A DNA stretch of 64,000 bases from Pseudomonas simiae (GCF_900111895.1 NZ_FOKB01000002.1:310001-374000); one strand, 5' to 3'. Shown: positions 1-8,996, counted from the stretch's first letter. Numbers and translations: made by a program. Notes: generated from the sequence alone by a model not told the origin.

Positions 1-963
1 GGCGGGGATATCCACAAAGGCCAGGGTCTGCGCGGTGCTGCTGCACAGGCTGCCACCCAACCCCATCAAGAGGTAGGCAGGGATGATCAGGGCTGGCGCG
101 TTGAGCAACAATATGCCGACGCATTGCAGCGCCATGCCCGCCAGCAACAACGGCTTAGGGCCACAGCGGTTGAACAGTTGTTTGCTGAGGAAAATCGCCA
201 GCGCCGACGCCAGGGCCCAGGGCAACATCAGCGCACCGGTTTGTGTCGCGTCATAGCCGAGTCCGCGCAAGTAGAGGATGGCGATAAGGCTGGTGCCGAT
301 GAATACGCCGGGGATGCACAGGTAGATCAGCATGGCGGTGCGCAACATCGGGCTGCGCACTTGTTGGAAAATACTGCCCACGTCCAGCTTCGGACGAAGC
401 TTGGCCGTCACATCGGGCGTTATCCACAGCAGGGTTAGCAGCAAGGTAATCAACGCCAGGGGCAAGTTGGCGTAGAAGATCCAGCGCCACGACAGGCTGT
501 CGACAATCAACCCGCCCAACGCCGGGGACAGCGCCGGCACCAGCAGTGCTACCGACATCACGCGCGCCGTCAATTGGCTGCGCTCAGCCGCAGGGAAATG
601 CCGGTAAGCCATGCCCTGTCCCACCGGAATCAGCAAGCCGCCGCCCAGCCCCTGTAGGGCGCGCCAGCCGATCAGCGTTTCAATCGAACTCGCCTGGCCC
701 ACCATCACCGAAGCGCCGGCGAACAACAGCAGGCTGGCGGCGATCAAGGCTCTTTCGCCCATCAGCGCCGCCAGCCACACACTCAGTGGAATGATCACCG
801 TCAGGCCGAGCAGGTAGGCGTTGCTGATCCATGCCAGTTGAGTGACCGAAGCCTGCAGTTCGCGGGCAATATCCGGGTAGGCGACTGTGGCGACAAACAT
901 GTTCACCAGGTCCAGGGCAAAGCCCAGCAAAAAGATCCAGGCGACTTTCGAGCGGTAGGTCAT
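1..963 (-). CDS. MFS drug exporter, DHA2/EmrB-QacA type (3' end outside window)
   Basis: Reading leftward from an ATG at 963, preceded by AGGA eight bases upstream, the frame stays open for 321 codons and runs off the window edge, so the C-terminus is missing. The protein starts MTYRSKVAWIFLLGFALDL and is a series of hydrophobic helices with the pattern LDLVNMFVATVAYPDIA near residue 20 and the glycine-rich GWRALQGLGGGLLIP near residue 100, as in 14-TM proton-driven exporters. It is divergent from a LysR-type regulator 111 bp away, the usual arrangement of an efflux gene and its regulator. The substrate cannot be read from the sequence. Confidence 0.85.
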   Translation of the reverse strand, partial: MTYRSKVAWIFLLGFALDLVNMFVATVAYPDIARELQASVTQLAWISNAYLLGLTVIIPLSVWLAALMGERALIAASLLLFAGASVMVGQASSIETLIGWRALQGLGGGLLIPVGQGMAYRHFPAAERSQLTARVMSVALLVPALSPALGGLIVDSLSWRWIFYANLPLALITLLLTLLWITPDVTAKLRPKLDVGSIFQQVRSPMLRTAMLIYLCIPGVFIGTSLIAILYLRGLGYDATQTGALMLPWALASALAIFLSKQLFNRCGPKPLLLAGMALQCVGILLLNAPALIIPAYLLMGLGGSLCSSTAQTLAFVDIPA

Positions 964-1037
964 GAGCGCGATCCTGCGAATGAAGCGGGCAGGGTAGGCC
1001 GCGCATGCTGTTTGGGAAACGTCGGTTTGCCTGTTAG

Positions 1038-1060
1038 TTTGTCAAAAATATTTTGACAAA
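1038..1060. promoter_or_regulatory. Perfect inverted repeat, probable operator of the LysR/MFS pair
   Basis: Two perfect 10-bp arms, TTTGTCAAAA and TTTTGACAAA, are separated by ATA. The palindrome lies in the divergent intergenic space and its right arm runs directly into the AAAGGAGG ribosome binding site of the LysR gene. Bound protein would be expected to block regulator expression; assignment to this LysR protein is inference from position. Confidence 0.6.
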
Positions 1061-1074
1061 GGAGGGCGCCGCCG

Positions 1075-1932
1075 ATGGTCAGCCTGGACCGATTCGACAC
1101 TTTCAAGGCCGTGGTCGAGGCCGGCTCGCTTACCGCTGCCGCCGACTTGTTGGGCCAGACCCGCGCCGTGGTCAGCTTCAACCTCAAGCGCCTGGAAGCG
1201 GAGCTGGGCGTCACCCTGCTGACCCGTAACACCCGGCAACTGGCGCTCACCGATGCCGGCGAGCGTTTCTACGTGCGCTGCACACGCATGCTCGAAGAAG
1301 CACGGTTGGCGGTGGAAGAGGCGCGTTCGGAGCATGCCCAACTCAAAGGCACGCTGCGCATTACCACCACTGTGGAATACGCATTGGCCGTGGTTGCCCC
1401 GGCTGTCGAAGCCTTCCGCCGCCTGCATCCAGACCTGAACATCCACTTATCCACCTCCTCGACCCATGCAGACCTGATCTCCGAGCGTTTTGACGTGGCG
1501 ATTCGGCTGGGACGCCTGCTGGATTCCAATCACCGTGCGGTGCAGTTGTCGTCGTTCGACGTGTTTGCCGTGGCGGCGCCATCGTTGGGCGGGGTGAGTA
1601 CACTGGATGAATTGGAACAGTTGCCCAAGCTGGGACATGGCCGATTGACGGAGTTGCGCGTGACCGATCCCCAAGGCGGCGAACATCTCTATCGCCCCGG
1701 CCACGCGTCACTGGTCGCCGACAGCGCAGCCGTGCTCCAGGCCTTCGCCGTGCGCGGACATGGCGTGGCAGTGTTGCCGCAATGGCTGGTGAAGGACGAT
1801 CTGGAGGCCGGGAGGCTGGTGCGCTTGTTGCCGGACCATCGTTTTGCCCCGCAAGGGGTCTACGCGATGTATCCGGACACTCGGCATTTGCCCCTGAAGG
1901 TGCGGGCGTTTATTGATTTCATGAAGGGTTAG
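1075..1932 (+). CDS. LysR-family transcriptional regulator
   Basis: 285 aa. The N-terminal winged helix-turn-helix (about residues 5-65) contains FKAVVEAGSLTAAADLLGQT followed by LKRLEAELGVTLLTRNTR, the standard LysR DNA-binding pattern. The remainder is a periplasmic-binding-like effector domain. The start at 1075 is supported by AAAGGAGG about eight bases upstream. It is divergent from the MFS exporter and most likely controls it and itself through the palindrome at 1038-1060. Its stop codon overlaps the stop of the convergent SDR gene. The inducer is unknown. Confidence 0.92.
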   Translation: MVSLDRFDTFKAVVEAGSLTAAADLLGQTRAVVSFNLKRLEAELGVTLLTRNTRQLALTDAGERFYVRCTRMLEEARLAVEEARSEHAQLKGTLRITTTVEYALAVVAPAVEAFRRLHPDLNIHLSTSSTHADLISERFDVAIRLGRLLDSNHRAVQLSSFDVFAVAAPSLGGVSTLDELEQLPKLGHGRLTELRVTDPQGGEHLYRPGHASLVADSAAVLQAFAVRGHGVAVLPQWLVKDDLEAGRLVRLLPDHRFAPQGVYAMYPDTRHLPLKVRAFIDFMKG

Positions 1933-2741
1933 AGCGAACCGGCCAGCCCGAAGCGCTTCTTCAACACCTTCTCCAGCAACCCCTTGGGCAACAACGCTGC
2001 CATCAACGGTAACGCGCGACTGCCATTGCCCGAACGCAGCAGGCGGGGCGGTTGTGGTTGTTGCACGGCCTTCAATACATCCGCCGCGAACACGTTGGCC
2101 GGCGTCGGCTTGTCCTGGGACGCCTGGCTGCGCGCCCGGATGCCATCGCGCAGCGGCCACCACGGCGACTGTTCATTGATCAACAGTTCGGCCTGGGCGC
2201 CGGCGTTTTTCGCAAAGCTCGTGTTGATCGCGCCGGGTTGCACTTCCATGACCCGCACGCCAAACGGTGCCAGTTCCATGCGCAGTGCGTCGCTCAAGGC
2301 ATGCACGGCCGCTTTGGACGCGCAGTAGGCGCCGGCAAACGGGGTCACCAGCACACCGGAAACACTGCCGATGTTCACCACCACTCCCTTGCTGCGCCGC
2401 AGGGCCGGAAACAGCGCCTGGGTGACGCCGACGATGGAAAACACATTGGTCTCGAATTGGCGTTGCATCGCCTCGGTGCCGCCGTCGAGCAATGGGCCCA
2501 TGGCGCCGTATCCAGCGTTGTTGACCAGCACATCCAGTTCGCCCAGTTGTTCGGCCAGCCGTTGCAGGGCGGCGCTGTCGTTGACGTCCAATTGCACCGC
2601 GTTAAAGCCTGCGGCCGACAAACCGGCGACGTCTTCCGCACGGCGGGCGCTGGCCCACACGCGGTAGCCTGTGGCCTTGAAAGCGTCAGCCAGGGCACGG
2701 CCGATGCCGCTGGAGCAACCGGTGATCAGTACGTTGGGCAT
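1929..2741 (-). CDS. SDR-family NAD(P)-dependent oxidoreductase
   Basis: 270 aa. A classical short-chain dehydrogenase with the cofactor motif TGCSSGIG at residues 7-14, NNAG near residue 80, the catalytic Ser in NIGSVSG and the catalytic YCASK motif. The start MPNVLITG was chosen because GAAGGA lies seven bases before it; an in-frame ATG 15 bases upstream overlaps the stop of the preceding gene but lacks a clear ribosome site. The gene follows a small membrane protein in a likely two-gene operon. The substrate is unknown; a C-terminal extension of about 80 residues is typical of the DltE/retinol-dehydrogenase-like SDRs. Confidence 0.9.
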   Translation of the reverse strand: MPNVLITGCSSGIGRALADAFKATGYRVWASARRAEDVAGLSAAGFNAVQLDVNDSAALQRLAEQLGELDVLVNNAGYGAMGPLLDGGTEAMQRQFETNVFSIVGVTQALFPALRRSKGVVVNIGSVSGVLVTPFAGAYCASKAAVHALSDALRMELAPFGVRVMEVQPGAINTSFAKNAGAQAELLINEQSPWWPLRDGIRARSQASQDKPTPANVFAADVLKAVQQPQPPRLLRSGNGSRALPLMAALLPKGLLEKVLKKRFGLAGSL

Positions 2742-2755
2742 GGATCGATCCTTCA

Positions 2756-3220
2756 TCAGTCCGAGAAACTGCCTTGCAGGTGCTCGGCACGGAACTCCAG
2801 GGTTTGCGGGCGGTAGCCGGGGCGTAAAGGTGGGGTTGGCAAGCAATCGTCCCAGGTGCCGCCGGCTTGCAGTTCGCCAGGGCCGCGATAGCGTGGGGCG
2901 GCATAGACGTTGTCGGCCAGGTTGACCGAGTCGCCCGGTGCATAGGCGGCGACGCGCCAACGCAGCTCAGTGAGGGGCACATCGTTGCCATTGTTGAGGG
3001 TCAGTTTCAGCGGACGGTCCGCAGGGCATTCCTGGGGGGCATAGCTGATGCGCAGTTCCAGGCGTGCCAGTTGGGAGGCTTCGCGGTTATCCAGCCAGAC
3101 GACCCAGATGGCTACGAAACCCAGGCCGACGGCGGCGGCCAACGATACCGGCAAGGCTTTGGCCGGGTAGCGCAGCAGCAGGATCAACCAGGTGATGATC
3201 AGTAGGACGCCGAAGAACAT
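2756..3220 (-). CDS. Small membrane protein of unknown function
   Basis: 154 aa. Residues 3-17 and about 23-43 form two hydrophobic segments (FFGVLLIITWLILLL and LPVSLAAAVGLGFVAIWVV). They are followed by a soluble domain of about 105 residues with two cysteines (QECPADRP and WDDCLP) and an Asn/Thr-rich beta-like stretch, presumably extracytoplasmic. Its stop overlaps an upstream alternative ATG of the SDR gene, indicating co-transcription. I recognise it only as a conserved Pseudomonas-type hypothetical; no catalytic motif is visible. Confidence 0.7.
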   Translation of the reverse strand: MFFGVLLIITWLILLLRYPAKALPVSLAAAVGLGFVAIWVVWLDNREASQLARLELRISYAPQECPADRPLKLTLNNGNDVPLTELRWRVAAYAPGDSVNLADNVYAAPRYRGPGELQAGGTWDDCLPTPPLRPGYRPQTLEFRAEHLQGSFSD

Positions 3221-3295
3221 GAGGACGGTCTCGTATGCGGATAACCCATCCTACCTGCGCGATGGCCTGGATGCCTATGGCGAGTCTCTGTTTTC

Positions 3296-3388
3296 ATGAG
3301 GGAACCGCACAATGCCTTTTCTCCACAAATCCAGCATAGGGACATGCAGATTGCCCAGGAGGGTATCAACCCCAGTCTGATCAAGTGA
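3296..3388 (+). CDS. Possible 30-aa small ORF overlapping the next gene
   Basis: ATG at 3296 opens a 30-codon frame ending SLIK. Its TGA stop overlaps an in-frame GTG of the following gene (GTGA at 3385-3388). No clear ribosome binding site precedes it. It may be a leader peptide, a remnant of a longer gene, or chance. Confidence 0.15.
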   Translation: MREPHNAFSPQIQHRDMQIAQEGINPSLIK

Positions 3389-3396
3389 GACGAACT

Positions 3397-3879
3397 ATGA
3401 TTGCTTCAGCCGTGCTTATACCCGCTGCCACGTCAGCACTGTCGTCAGTGGCTTCCTCTCTTCTCACACCTCAATCTGCGCCAGCGCCGAGCAGCGCTGC
3501 AACATCGAATCAAGCGAACGTAAAGCATGACACTCAAGCGCAGCCCCGCATGCAAAGCCAACAATTGACCAACCTGGGGCAAACGCTGCTGCAAGGGGCT
3601 GCGACGCTTTTCCCCACAGCGTTACGTGGCGGCCCCGAAGAAAAGGCGAAGGGCGCTGGACTGATGGTGGGTGGGGCTGCCGCAGAAGGTCTTGGGAAAA
3701 GGTTTGGCATGAGTGGTGGTCTGTTGAGCAAAGCCGTTGGCGCCGGTTTGGTATATGGCGGCAGGGCTGCTCAGGAATTTGGCAAGAGCCGATACGACAG
3801 CGCGGACAGCACCACGAACAACACGGGTAACTACAACGCCTACTCCCCGTCGAATTGGGGGAGCAGGCCGGCGTCGTAA
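3397..3879 (+). CDS. Hypothetical Gly/Ala/Ser-rich protein
   Basis: 160 aa from the ATG at 3397, which has GAGA seven bases upstream; a GTG at 3385 is an alternative. The N-terminus (MIASAVLIPAATSALSSVASSL) is weakly hydrophobic. A Gln/Ser/Ala-rich linker follows, then two glycine-rich amphipathic stretches (GLMVGGAAAEGLGKRFG and LLSKAVGAGLVYGGRAAQEFG) and an Asn/Ser-rich tail. No family is recognised. The glycine-zipper-like segments could associate with membranes, but this is only composition. A strong terminator follows directly, supporting a real transcript end. Confidence 0.5.
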   Translation: MIASAVLIPAATSALSSVASSLLTPQSAPAPSSAATSNQANVKHDTQAQPRMQSQQLTNLGQTLLQGAATLFPTALRGGPEEKAKGAGLMVGGAAAEGLGKRFGMSGGLLSKAVGAGLVYGGRAAQEFGKSRYDSADSTTNNTGNYNAYSPSNWGSRPAS

Positions 3880-3893
3880 CGGGCTGGCGGTGC

Positions 3894-3960
3894 AATAAAA
3901 AAGCCCCCGCCCAACCGGCTGCGGATAGGGGACGCAGTCGGCTGGACGGGGGCTTCTTTT
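3894..3960. terminator. Bidirectional rho-independent terminator
   Basis: AAGCCCCCG and CGGGGGCTT form the outer stem, and CCGGCTGCG pairs with CGCAGTCGG inside it. An A-tract lies on the left and TTCTTTT on the right, so it can terminate both the hypothetical gene (plus) and algA at the end of the alginate operon (minus). Confidence 0.85.
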
Positions 3961-3969
3961 ACGACTGTT

Positions 3970-5421
3970 TTACTGCGCGATAGTTTTCACCGACACGCCA
4001 CGTTCAACCGGCGTCGAGCGACCGTAGATATCTTCAAAGCGCTCGATGTCGTCTTCGCCCAAATAGCTGCCCGATTGCACTTCGATGATCTCCAACGGGA
4101 TCTTGCCCGGGTTGCGCAGGCGATGCACCGAGGCGATCGGGATGTAGGTGGACTGGTTCTCGGTGAGCAGGAACACGTTCTCGTCACAGGTGACTTCAGC
4201 GGTGCCGCTGACCACGATCCAGTGTTCGGCGCGGTGGTGGTGCATCTGCAGCGACAGGCACGCGCCCGGCTTGACCGAGATGTGCTTGACCTGGAAACGC
4301 CCCCCCATGTCCACCGAGTCGTAGGAGCCCCACGGGCGATAGACTTCGCAGTGGTTCTGGGTTTCGCTGCGGCCCTGGTCGTTGAGGGTCGAGACCATCT
4401 GTTTGACGCCCTGGACCTTGTCCTTGTGGGCAATCATCATCGCGTCCTTGGTTTCCACCACCACGATGTTGTCCAGGCCGATCACCGACACCAGTTTGCC
4501 GTTGCCGTGGATCATGCAGTTGCGGCTGTCCTGGATCACCACGTCGCCTTTGCTGACGTTGCCGTGGACGTCTTTGTCGTTGACGGCCCACAGCGAGGCC
4601 CAGCAACCCACGTCGCTCCAACCGGCGCTCAGCGGCACCACGCAGGCGCGCTGGGTTTTTTCCATCACGGCGTAGTCGATGGAGTTGTCCGGGCAGCAGG
4701 CGAAGGTGGCCTCGTCGAAGGACACCGTGTCGGCGGTCTGTTCGCTGCGTTCAAGGGTCAGCAGGCAGGTGTCGTAGATGTCCGGGTCGTGCTTTTTCAG
4801 CTCTTCGAGGAAGCGGCTGGCGCGGAACAGGAACATACCGCTGTTCCAGAAGTAACCGCCGCTCTTGACGAACTCCATGGCGCGTTTTTCATTGGGTTTT
4901 TCCACGAACTGCTCGACGCGGCTCACGCCTTCGGGCAGCAGCGAATCGTTGGTGGACTTGATGTAGCCATAACCGGTTTCCGGACGGGTGGCCGGCACGC
5001 CGAACAGCACCATCTCGCCACGCTCGGCGGCCACGGTGGCCAGGGCCAGCGCACGCTGCAGGGCTTTCTGGTCGTCGATCACGTGGTCGGCGGGCAACAC
5101 CAGCATCAGCTCGTCGCGGCCTTCATTGACCAGCATCATCGCGGTGAGGGCCACGGCCGGCGCGGTGTTGCGGCCGAACGGTTCCATCAGGATGCGCTGG
5201 CTTTCGAGCTTACGCGCGGCCAGTTGCTCGTTGACGATGAAGCGGTGGTCCTTGTTGCAGACCACGATTGGGGAGTCCATGCCTTCAAACACCAGGCGCT
5301 CCAGGGTTTGCTGGAACAGCGTGTGCTCGCCGGTCAGGGCCAGGAATTGTTTAGGGAACTGTTTACGCGAAAGCGGCCAAAGACGTGAGCCGCTACCACC
5401 GGAAAGGATGACTGGAATCAT
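3970..5421 (-). CDS. algA: Mannose-1-phosphate guanylyltransferase / mannose-6-phosphate isomerase
   Basis: 483 aa, the usual length. A bifunctional cytoplasmic enzyme: it isomerises fructose-6-P to mannose-6-P and makes GDP-mannose from mannose-1-P and GTP. The N-terminal nucleotidyltransferase domain carries GGSGSRLWPLSRKQFPKQF at about residues 8-26, and the C-terminal cupin isomerase domain carries QMHHHRAEHW near residue 390. It is the last gene of the alginate operon, with AAGGAGA eight bases before the ATG. A REP doublet lies in the 173-bp gap from algF, and the operon terminator follows. Confidence 0.97.
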   Translation of the reverse strand: MIPVILSGGSGSRLWPLSRKQFPKQFLALTGEHTLFQQTLERLVFEGMDSPIVVCNKDHRFIVNEQLAARKLESQRILMEPFGRNTAPAVALTAMMLVNEGRDELMLVLPADHVIDDQKALQRALALATVAAERGEMVLFGVPATRPETGYGYIKSTNDSLLPEGVSRVEQFVEKPNEKRAMEFVKSGGYFWNSGMFLFRASRFLEELKKHDPDIYDTCLLTLERSEQTADTVSFDEATFACCPDNSIDYAVMEKTQRACVVPLSAGWSDVGCWASLWAVNDKDVHGNVSKGDVVIQDSRNCMIHGNGKLVSVIGLDNIVVVETKDAMMIAHKDKVQGVKQMVSTLNDQGRSETQNHCEVYRPWGSYDSVDMGGRFQVKHISVKPGACLSLQMHHHRAEHWIVVSGTAEVTCDENVFLLTENQSTYIPIASVHRLRNPGKIPLEIIEVQSGSYLGEDDIERFEDIYGRSTPVERGVSVKTIAQ

Positions 5422-5497
5422 GGGTGTTTCTCCTTGAATCGATTTGGGTCAGAGCTACGAAGGTTTGTCGTTTCACTCTTGTTTTTGTCTCGGTCTC

Positions 5498-5585
5498 TGT
5501 GGGAGCGGGCTTGCTCGCGAAGGCATCAGCTCGGTGCATCTGACAAACCGAGTCGTCTGCATCGCGGGCAAGCCCGGCTCCCTCA
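5498..5585. repeat. REP doublet (REPIN) between algF and algA
   Basis: Left arm TGTGGGAGCGGGCTTGCTCG and a degenerate right arm CGGGCAAGCCCGGCTCCCTC bracket about 40 unrelated bases. This is the inverted-pair architecture of Pseudomonas REPINs. The right arm carries substitutions relative to the copies at 16245 and 25120, suggesting an older copy. Confidence 0.8.
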
Positions 5586-5594
5586 GGGAAATAA

Positions 5595-6251
5595 TCAGCG
5601 GGTCGACACCGGGCGTTTCACCCACACTGGCGACAGGCTCGAACCGGAACCGGTGACGTACAGCACCGCCGCTTCACCGCGTTCCAGGGCCACCGGCTTC
5701 ACGTCGCCGACTTTTTTGTCGCCGTCATACAGCGCCAGGCTGACCTTCACCGGGTTGATTTCGCGCTCGCCACGGCCTTTGGCAGCGACTGCCTTGACCA
5801 CGTCGGTCTTGCCGTCAGCGGTCTTCAAGGTCAGGGCCTTGTCGCTGAGGTTCTGCACGCGCACCAGGGACTTCTGCTTGTTCTTGAACGGTGGTTCCTC
5901 GATCAGCTGTGGCTGGCCGCTGCCGCTGTTGACCAGGGTGTAATAGTGGTCGGCGGCGAGTTTGACCGGCACGGTCTGGCTGCCGACCTTGGCGCTGTAG
6001 TCACCGCCGGGCATGAAGCTGAAATCACTGCTGGCCAGTGGTGCGACATCGCTCAGGTTGGTGGCGCCGACAGTGGCGCTGACTTCCTGATTGCTGGCGT
6101 TGTAGATCCGCACGAAGCTCGAACCTTTTGGCGCGGTAGGGCCGTAGAGGGCGGCGTCGCCACCGGCGAAGGCGGACATCGATACGAAGCTCAGGCCGGC
6201 TGCGATAGCCAGGGTTTTAGCGAGACGACGAGGAGTTGTAGTGAAAGTCAT
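5595..6251 (-). CDS. algF: Alginate O-acetylation protein AlgF
   Basis: 218 aa. A periplasmic protein needed with AlgI and AlgJ for O-acetylation of mannuronate residues. A Sec signal peptide is visible at residues 1-29 (basic TPRRLAKT, hydrophobic core, SAFA cleavage motif); the mature part is two beta-rich repeats. The start is followed 16 bp upstream by the end of algJ. A 173-bp gap containing a REP element separates it from algA, so algA may be expressed at a different level. Confidence 0.95.
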   Translation of the reverse strand: MTFTTTPRRLAKTLAIAAGLSFVSMSAFAGGDAALYGPTAPKGSSFVRIYNASNQEVSATVGATNLSDVAPLASSDFSFMPGGDYSAKVGSQTVPVKLAADHYYTLVNSGSGQPQLIEEPPFKNKQKSLVRVQNLSDKALTLKTADGKTDVVKAVAAKGRGEREINPVKVSLALYDGDKKVGDVKPVALERGEAAVLYVTGSGSSLSPVWVKRPVSTR

Positions 6252-6267
6252 GTGAGTTACCTCTCTT

Positions 6268-7452
6268 TCAGTTTTGCGCCCGGTCGGGCGTCTCGGATTT
6301 TTGGTTTTTAACTGGGGTGTTCAGTGCCATGTTCTGTTGGCGCGAACCGGCTTGTTTAAGCTGCGCAACCCAGGATGGGTCGGCATCACCGATTTCGTTG
6401 TTCACGGGCAGATAACGTTCAGGAAACTCCCAGATCAGCACCTGGGGCGGTTTGTTCTTGAAGTCATCGCTTTTGAGGTAGCTGAGCATCGGCAGGATCG
6501 GGCCGTGGCCGTCTTCGGCGTAGCTGACCACGTCGCTGCCCAGGGCTTGCTTGAGGGCGCCGACGAAGTTCCAGTTGGGGTTGGCGCTGTAGCTGGTGCC
6601 CACCAGTGCCACCGGGGTTTCGCTGTCGCTGAACAGGGCATCGTCACCTTGGGTTTCGGCCAGGTGCGTGACGCGTTTTTCCAGCGGTTCTTTCGGCGGC
6701 ATCAGGTTTTCGAACAGCGGGTCCAGGGGCAGGAACAGACGCAGGTCGCCTTTATGCGGCTCGGTCTTCTCGGCTTCGGTGATAAAACGCTGCGGCTCGC
6801 CGTGGAGCGGGGTCTTGTCGGCGATGGTCTTGGCCAACTGCTTGGCAGCGATTTCGGCACCGTCCGGTGTCCAGTGGGTGTCGGTGCGCAGGAACACTTG
6901 CTTGCCGCCGAGCTTGGCCTGTTGCAATGGGCCGAGCAGGTCCGGGGCGATGATCTTGTCGGCCGCGACACGGGCGTGGAAGTCCTGGTACAGGTTGGCG
7001 TGGATGCTGGCCGGTTTCACTTCACCCAAATGTTCCGGGTAAAGGCGCACCTTGGCTGGCACGATCGCCATCACCAGTTGAATGCCCTGGGCCTTGAGTT
7101 TCTGGCGCACGCCTTCGACCAGCGCGTAGTTGCCTTCAAGGTTCTGGTCTTCGTTGACGGCGGGGTTGAATTCCTCGTCGCTGTACAGCCAGTGATCGCG
7201 GCCCAGCACCACACCGGGACGGCCTTCATTGAACAGCTTGTAGTCCAGCGCCGCCCACAGGTTGGTGCCGATGCGCTTGATCGGGAACTCGTCGTCGTAG
7301 TGGGTCTCGACGGCTTTGGTCCAGCGACCGTTGAGCACGGTGGCGTCGGCATTGGTGCTGAAGCCGAAGAAACTGCGCAGCGACCAGGCGCCCAGGGCCA
7401 GCAGCAGCACCAGGAACAGGCCGATATAGAGGACGCGTAATGAACGGGTCAT
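6268..7452 (-). CDS. algJ: Alginate O-acetyltransferase AlgJ
   Basis: 394 aa. An inner-membrane-anchored periplasmic SGNH-like acetylesterase/transferase. One N-terminal hydrophobic anchor (VLYIGLFLVLLLALGAW) is followed by the catalytic D-x-H in RTDTHWTPDG near residues 190-192 and the nucleophile serine in GTSYSANPNW near residue 288, matching the known catalytic triad. The start at 7452 (MTRSLRV) was chosen for its GGGAG seven bases upstream; an ATG five codons earlier overlaps the algI stop. Confidence 0.95.
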   Translation of the reverse strand: MTRSLRVLYIGLFLVLLLALGAWSLRSFFGFSTNADATVLNGRWTKAVETHYDDEFPIKRIGTNLWAALDYKLFNEGRPGVVLGRDHWLYSDEEFNPAVNEDQNLEGNYALVEGVRQKLKAQGIQLVMAIVPAKVRLYPEHLGEVKPASIHANLYQDFHARVAADKIIAPDLLGPLQQAKLGGKQVFLRTDTHWTPDGAEIAAKQLAKTIADKTPLHGEPQRFITEAEKTEPHKGDLRLFLPLDPLFENLMPPKEPLEKRVTHLAETQGDDALFSDSETPVALVGTSYSANPNWNFVGALKQALGSDVVSYAEDGHGPILPMLSYLKSDDFKNKPPQVLIWEFPERYLPVNNEIGDADPSWVAQLKQAGSRQQNMALNTPVKNQKSETPDRAQN

Positions 7453-7463
7453 GGTCGGCTCCC

Positions 7464-8996
7464 TCAAAATTGGAAGTAAAGGAACGGCGAGAAACTCTGC
7501 GCCGACAGTTTGAGAATCGACGCCACGAACAGCAGCAGCACCGCAGCGCGCATCGCGTAGCGTGGCCAGTCAGCGGTCCAGTAGGCCGGTTGCACGGCGG
7601 CATCTTTGCCCACGGTGAAACCGGGTTCGTGGATGCTGCCTGGGTTGTCGCCCGGCACAGCCTTGATCAGGCTAGGGTCGGCCGGTTTGGTCTTCTCGGC
7701 AGGACGATTGGTGTAGAAGTCGCGCAGGCCGAAGAACGCCAGGGTTGCATACGCCACCACCAGGGTTGCCACTTGCAGGCCGGTGAGGTTGGCGCGGTTG
7801 AGTTCCGACAGCGACCACTCGCCAAAGCTGAACATCGCACCGTACATACGGCCGGCGACGTGCAGGTTCTCGGCGCGGAAGATCACCCAGCCCATCACCA
7901 CCAGCAGGAAGGTGAAGGCCCAACGCACCGGGTTGAAGCTGCGCGGCGACGTGTTGAGGCCGATGGCTTTTTCAATCGCCAGCCACATGCCGTGCCATGC
8001 ACCCCACACGATGTAAGTGATGTTCGCACCGTGCCACAGGCCGCCGAGCAGCATGGTCAGGAACAGGTTGCGGTAGGTGGTCAGCGTGCCTTTACGGTTG
8101 CCGCCCAGGGTGATGTACAGGTAGTCACGCAGCCAGGTGGACAAGCTGATGTGCCAGCGCCGCCAGAACTCGGTGATCGACTGGCTGATGTACGGCTGCT
8201 TGAAGTTCTCCATGAAACGGAAGCCCATCATCAAGCCCAGGCCGATGGCCATGTCGCTGTAGCCGGAGAAGTCGAAGTACAACTGCGCGGTATAGGCCAG
8301 CGCGCCGAGCCAGGCATCGCCCGTCGTCGGGTTTTGCAGGGCGAAGCAATGGTCGGCCACCACCGCCAGGGTGTCGGCGATGAAGACCTTCTTGATGAAA
8401 CCCTGCATGAACCGCGTGCAGCCCTCGGAGAACTTGTCGAGGGTGTGGGTGCGGTTGTTGAACTGATCGGCCAGGTCGCGGAAACGCAACACCGGGCCGG
8501 CAATCAGGTGCGGGAAGATCGCCACGAACGCCGCAAAGTCGATCAGGTTGCGGGTTGCAGGGGTATCACCGCGATACACGTCGATGATGTAGCTGATGGA
8601 CTCGAAGATGTAGAACGAGATCCCGATCGGCAGCAGCACGTGGGTGAGAATGAACGGCTCCAGGCCGGCCGACTTCATCATCACGTTGATGCTGTCGACG
8701 CCAAAGTTGGCGTACTTGAAGTAGCCGAGGATGCACAGGTCGACCACCACGCCCAGCAGCAGCCAGCGCTGGGCCGGCTTGGTGCGCACGCCTGCCGCAC
8801 CGACCTTGAGGCCGATCCAGTAATTCCACAGCGTCACGGCGGCGAACAGCGCCAGGAAGTCCACTCGCCACCAGGCGTAGAACACGTAGCTGGCCAGTAG
8901 CAGCAGCAGGTTGCGATAGCGTTGCCCGCTCAAGTAGTACAAGCCGAGAAAGATCGGCAAGAACAGAAACAGGAACACATTGGACGAGAAAACCAT
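7464..8996 (-). CDS. algI: Alginate O-acetyltransferase AlgI (MBOAT)
   Basis: 510 aa. A polytopic inner-membrane MBOAT protein that passes acetyl groups across the membrane to AlgJ/AlgX. Multiple TM helices begin at MVFSSNVFLFLFLPIFLG. The conserved motif GLWHGANITY places the MBOAT histidine near residue 322. The start at 8996 has GGAGA about seven bases upstream; an in-frame ATG eight codons earlier has no such site. A 218-bp gap containing a REP doublet separates it from algL, unusually long for this operon. Confidence 0.96.
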   Translation of the reverse strand: MVFSSNVFLFLFLPIFLGLYYLSGQRYRNLLLLLASYVFYAWWRVDFLALFAAVTLWNYWIGLKVGAAGVRTKPAQRWLLLGVVVDLCILGYFKYANFGVDSINVMMKSAGLEPFILTHVLLPIGISFYIFESISYIIDVYRGDTPATRNLIDFAAFVAIFPHLIAGPVLRFRDLADQFNNRTHTLDKFSEGCTRFMQGFIKKVFIADTLAVVADHCFALQNPTTGDAWLGALAYTAQLYFDFSGYSDMAIGLGLMMGFRFMENFKQPYISQSITEFWRRWHISLSTWLRDYLYITLGGNRKGTLTTYRNLFLTMLLGGLWHGANITYIVWGAWHGMWLAIEKAIGLNTSPRSFNPVRWAFTFLLVVMGWVIFRAENLHVAGRMYGAMFSFGEWSLSELNRANLTGLQVATLVVAYATLAFFGLRDFYTNRPAEKTKPADPSLIKAVPGDNPGSIHEPGFTVGKDAAVQPAYWTADWPRYAMRAAVLLLFVASILKLSAQSFSPFLYFQF

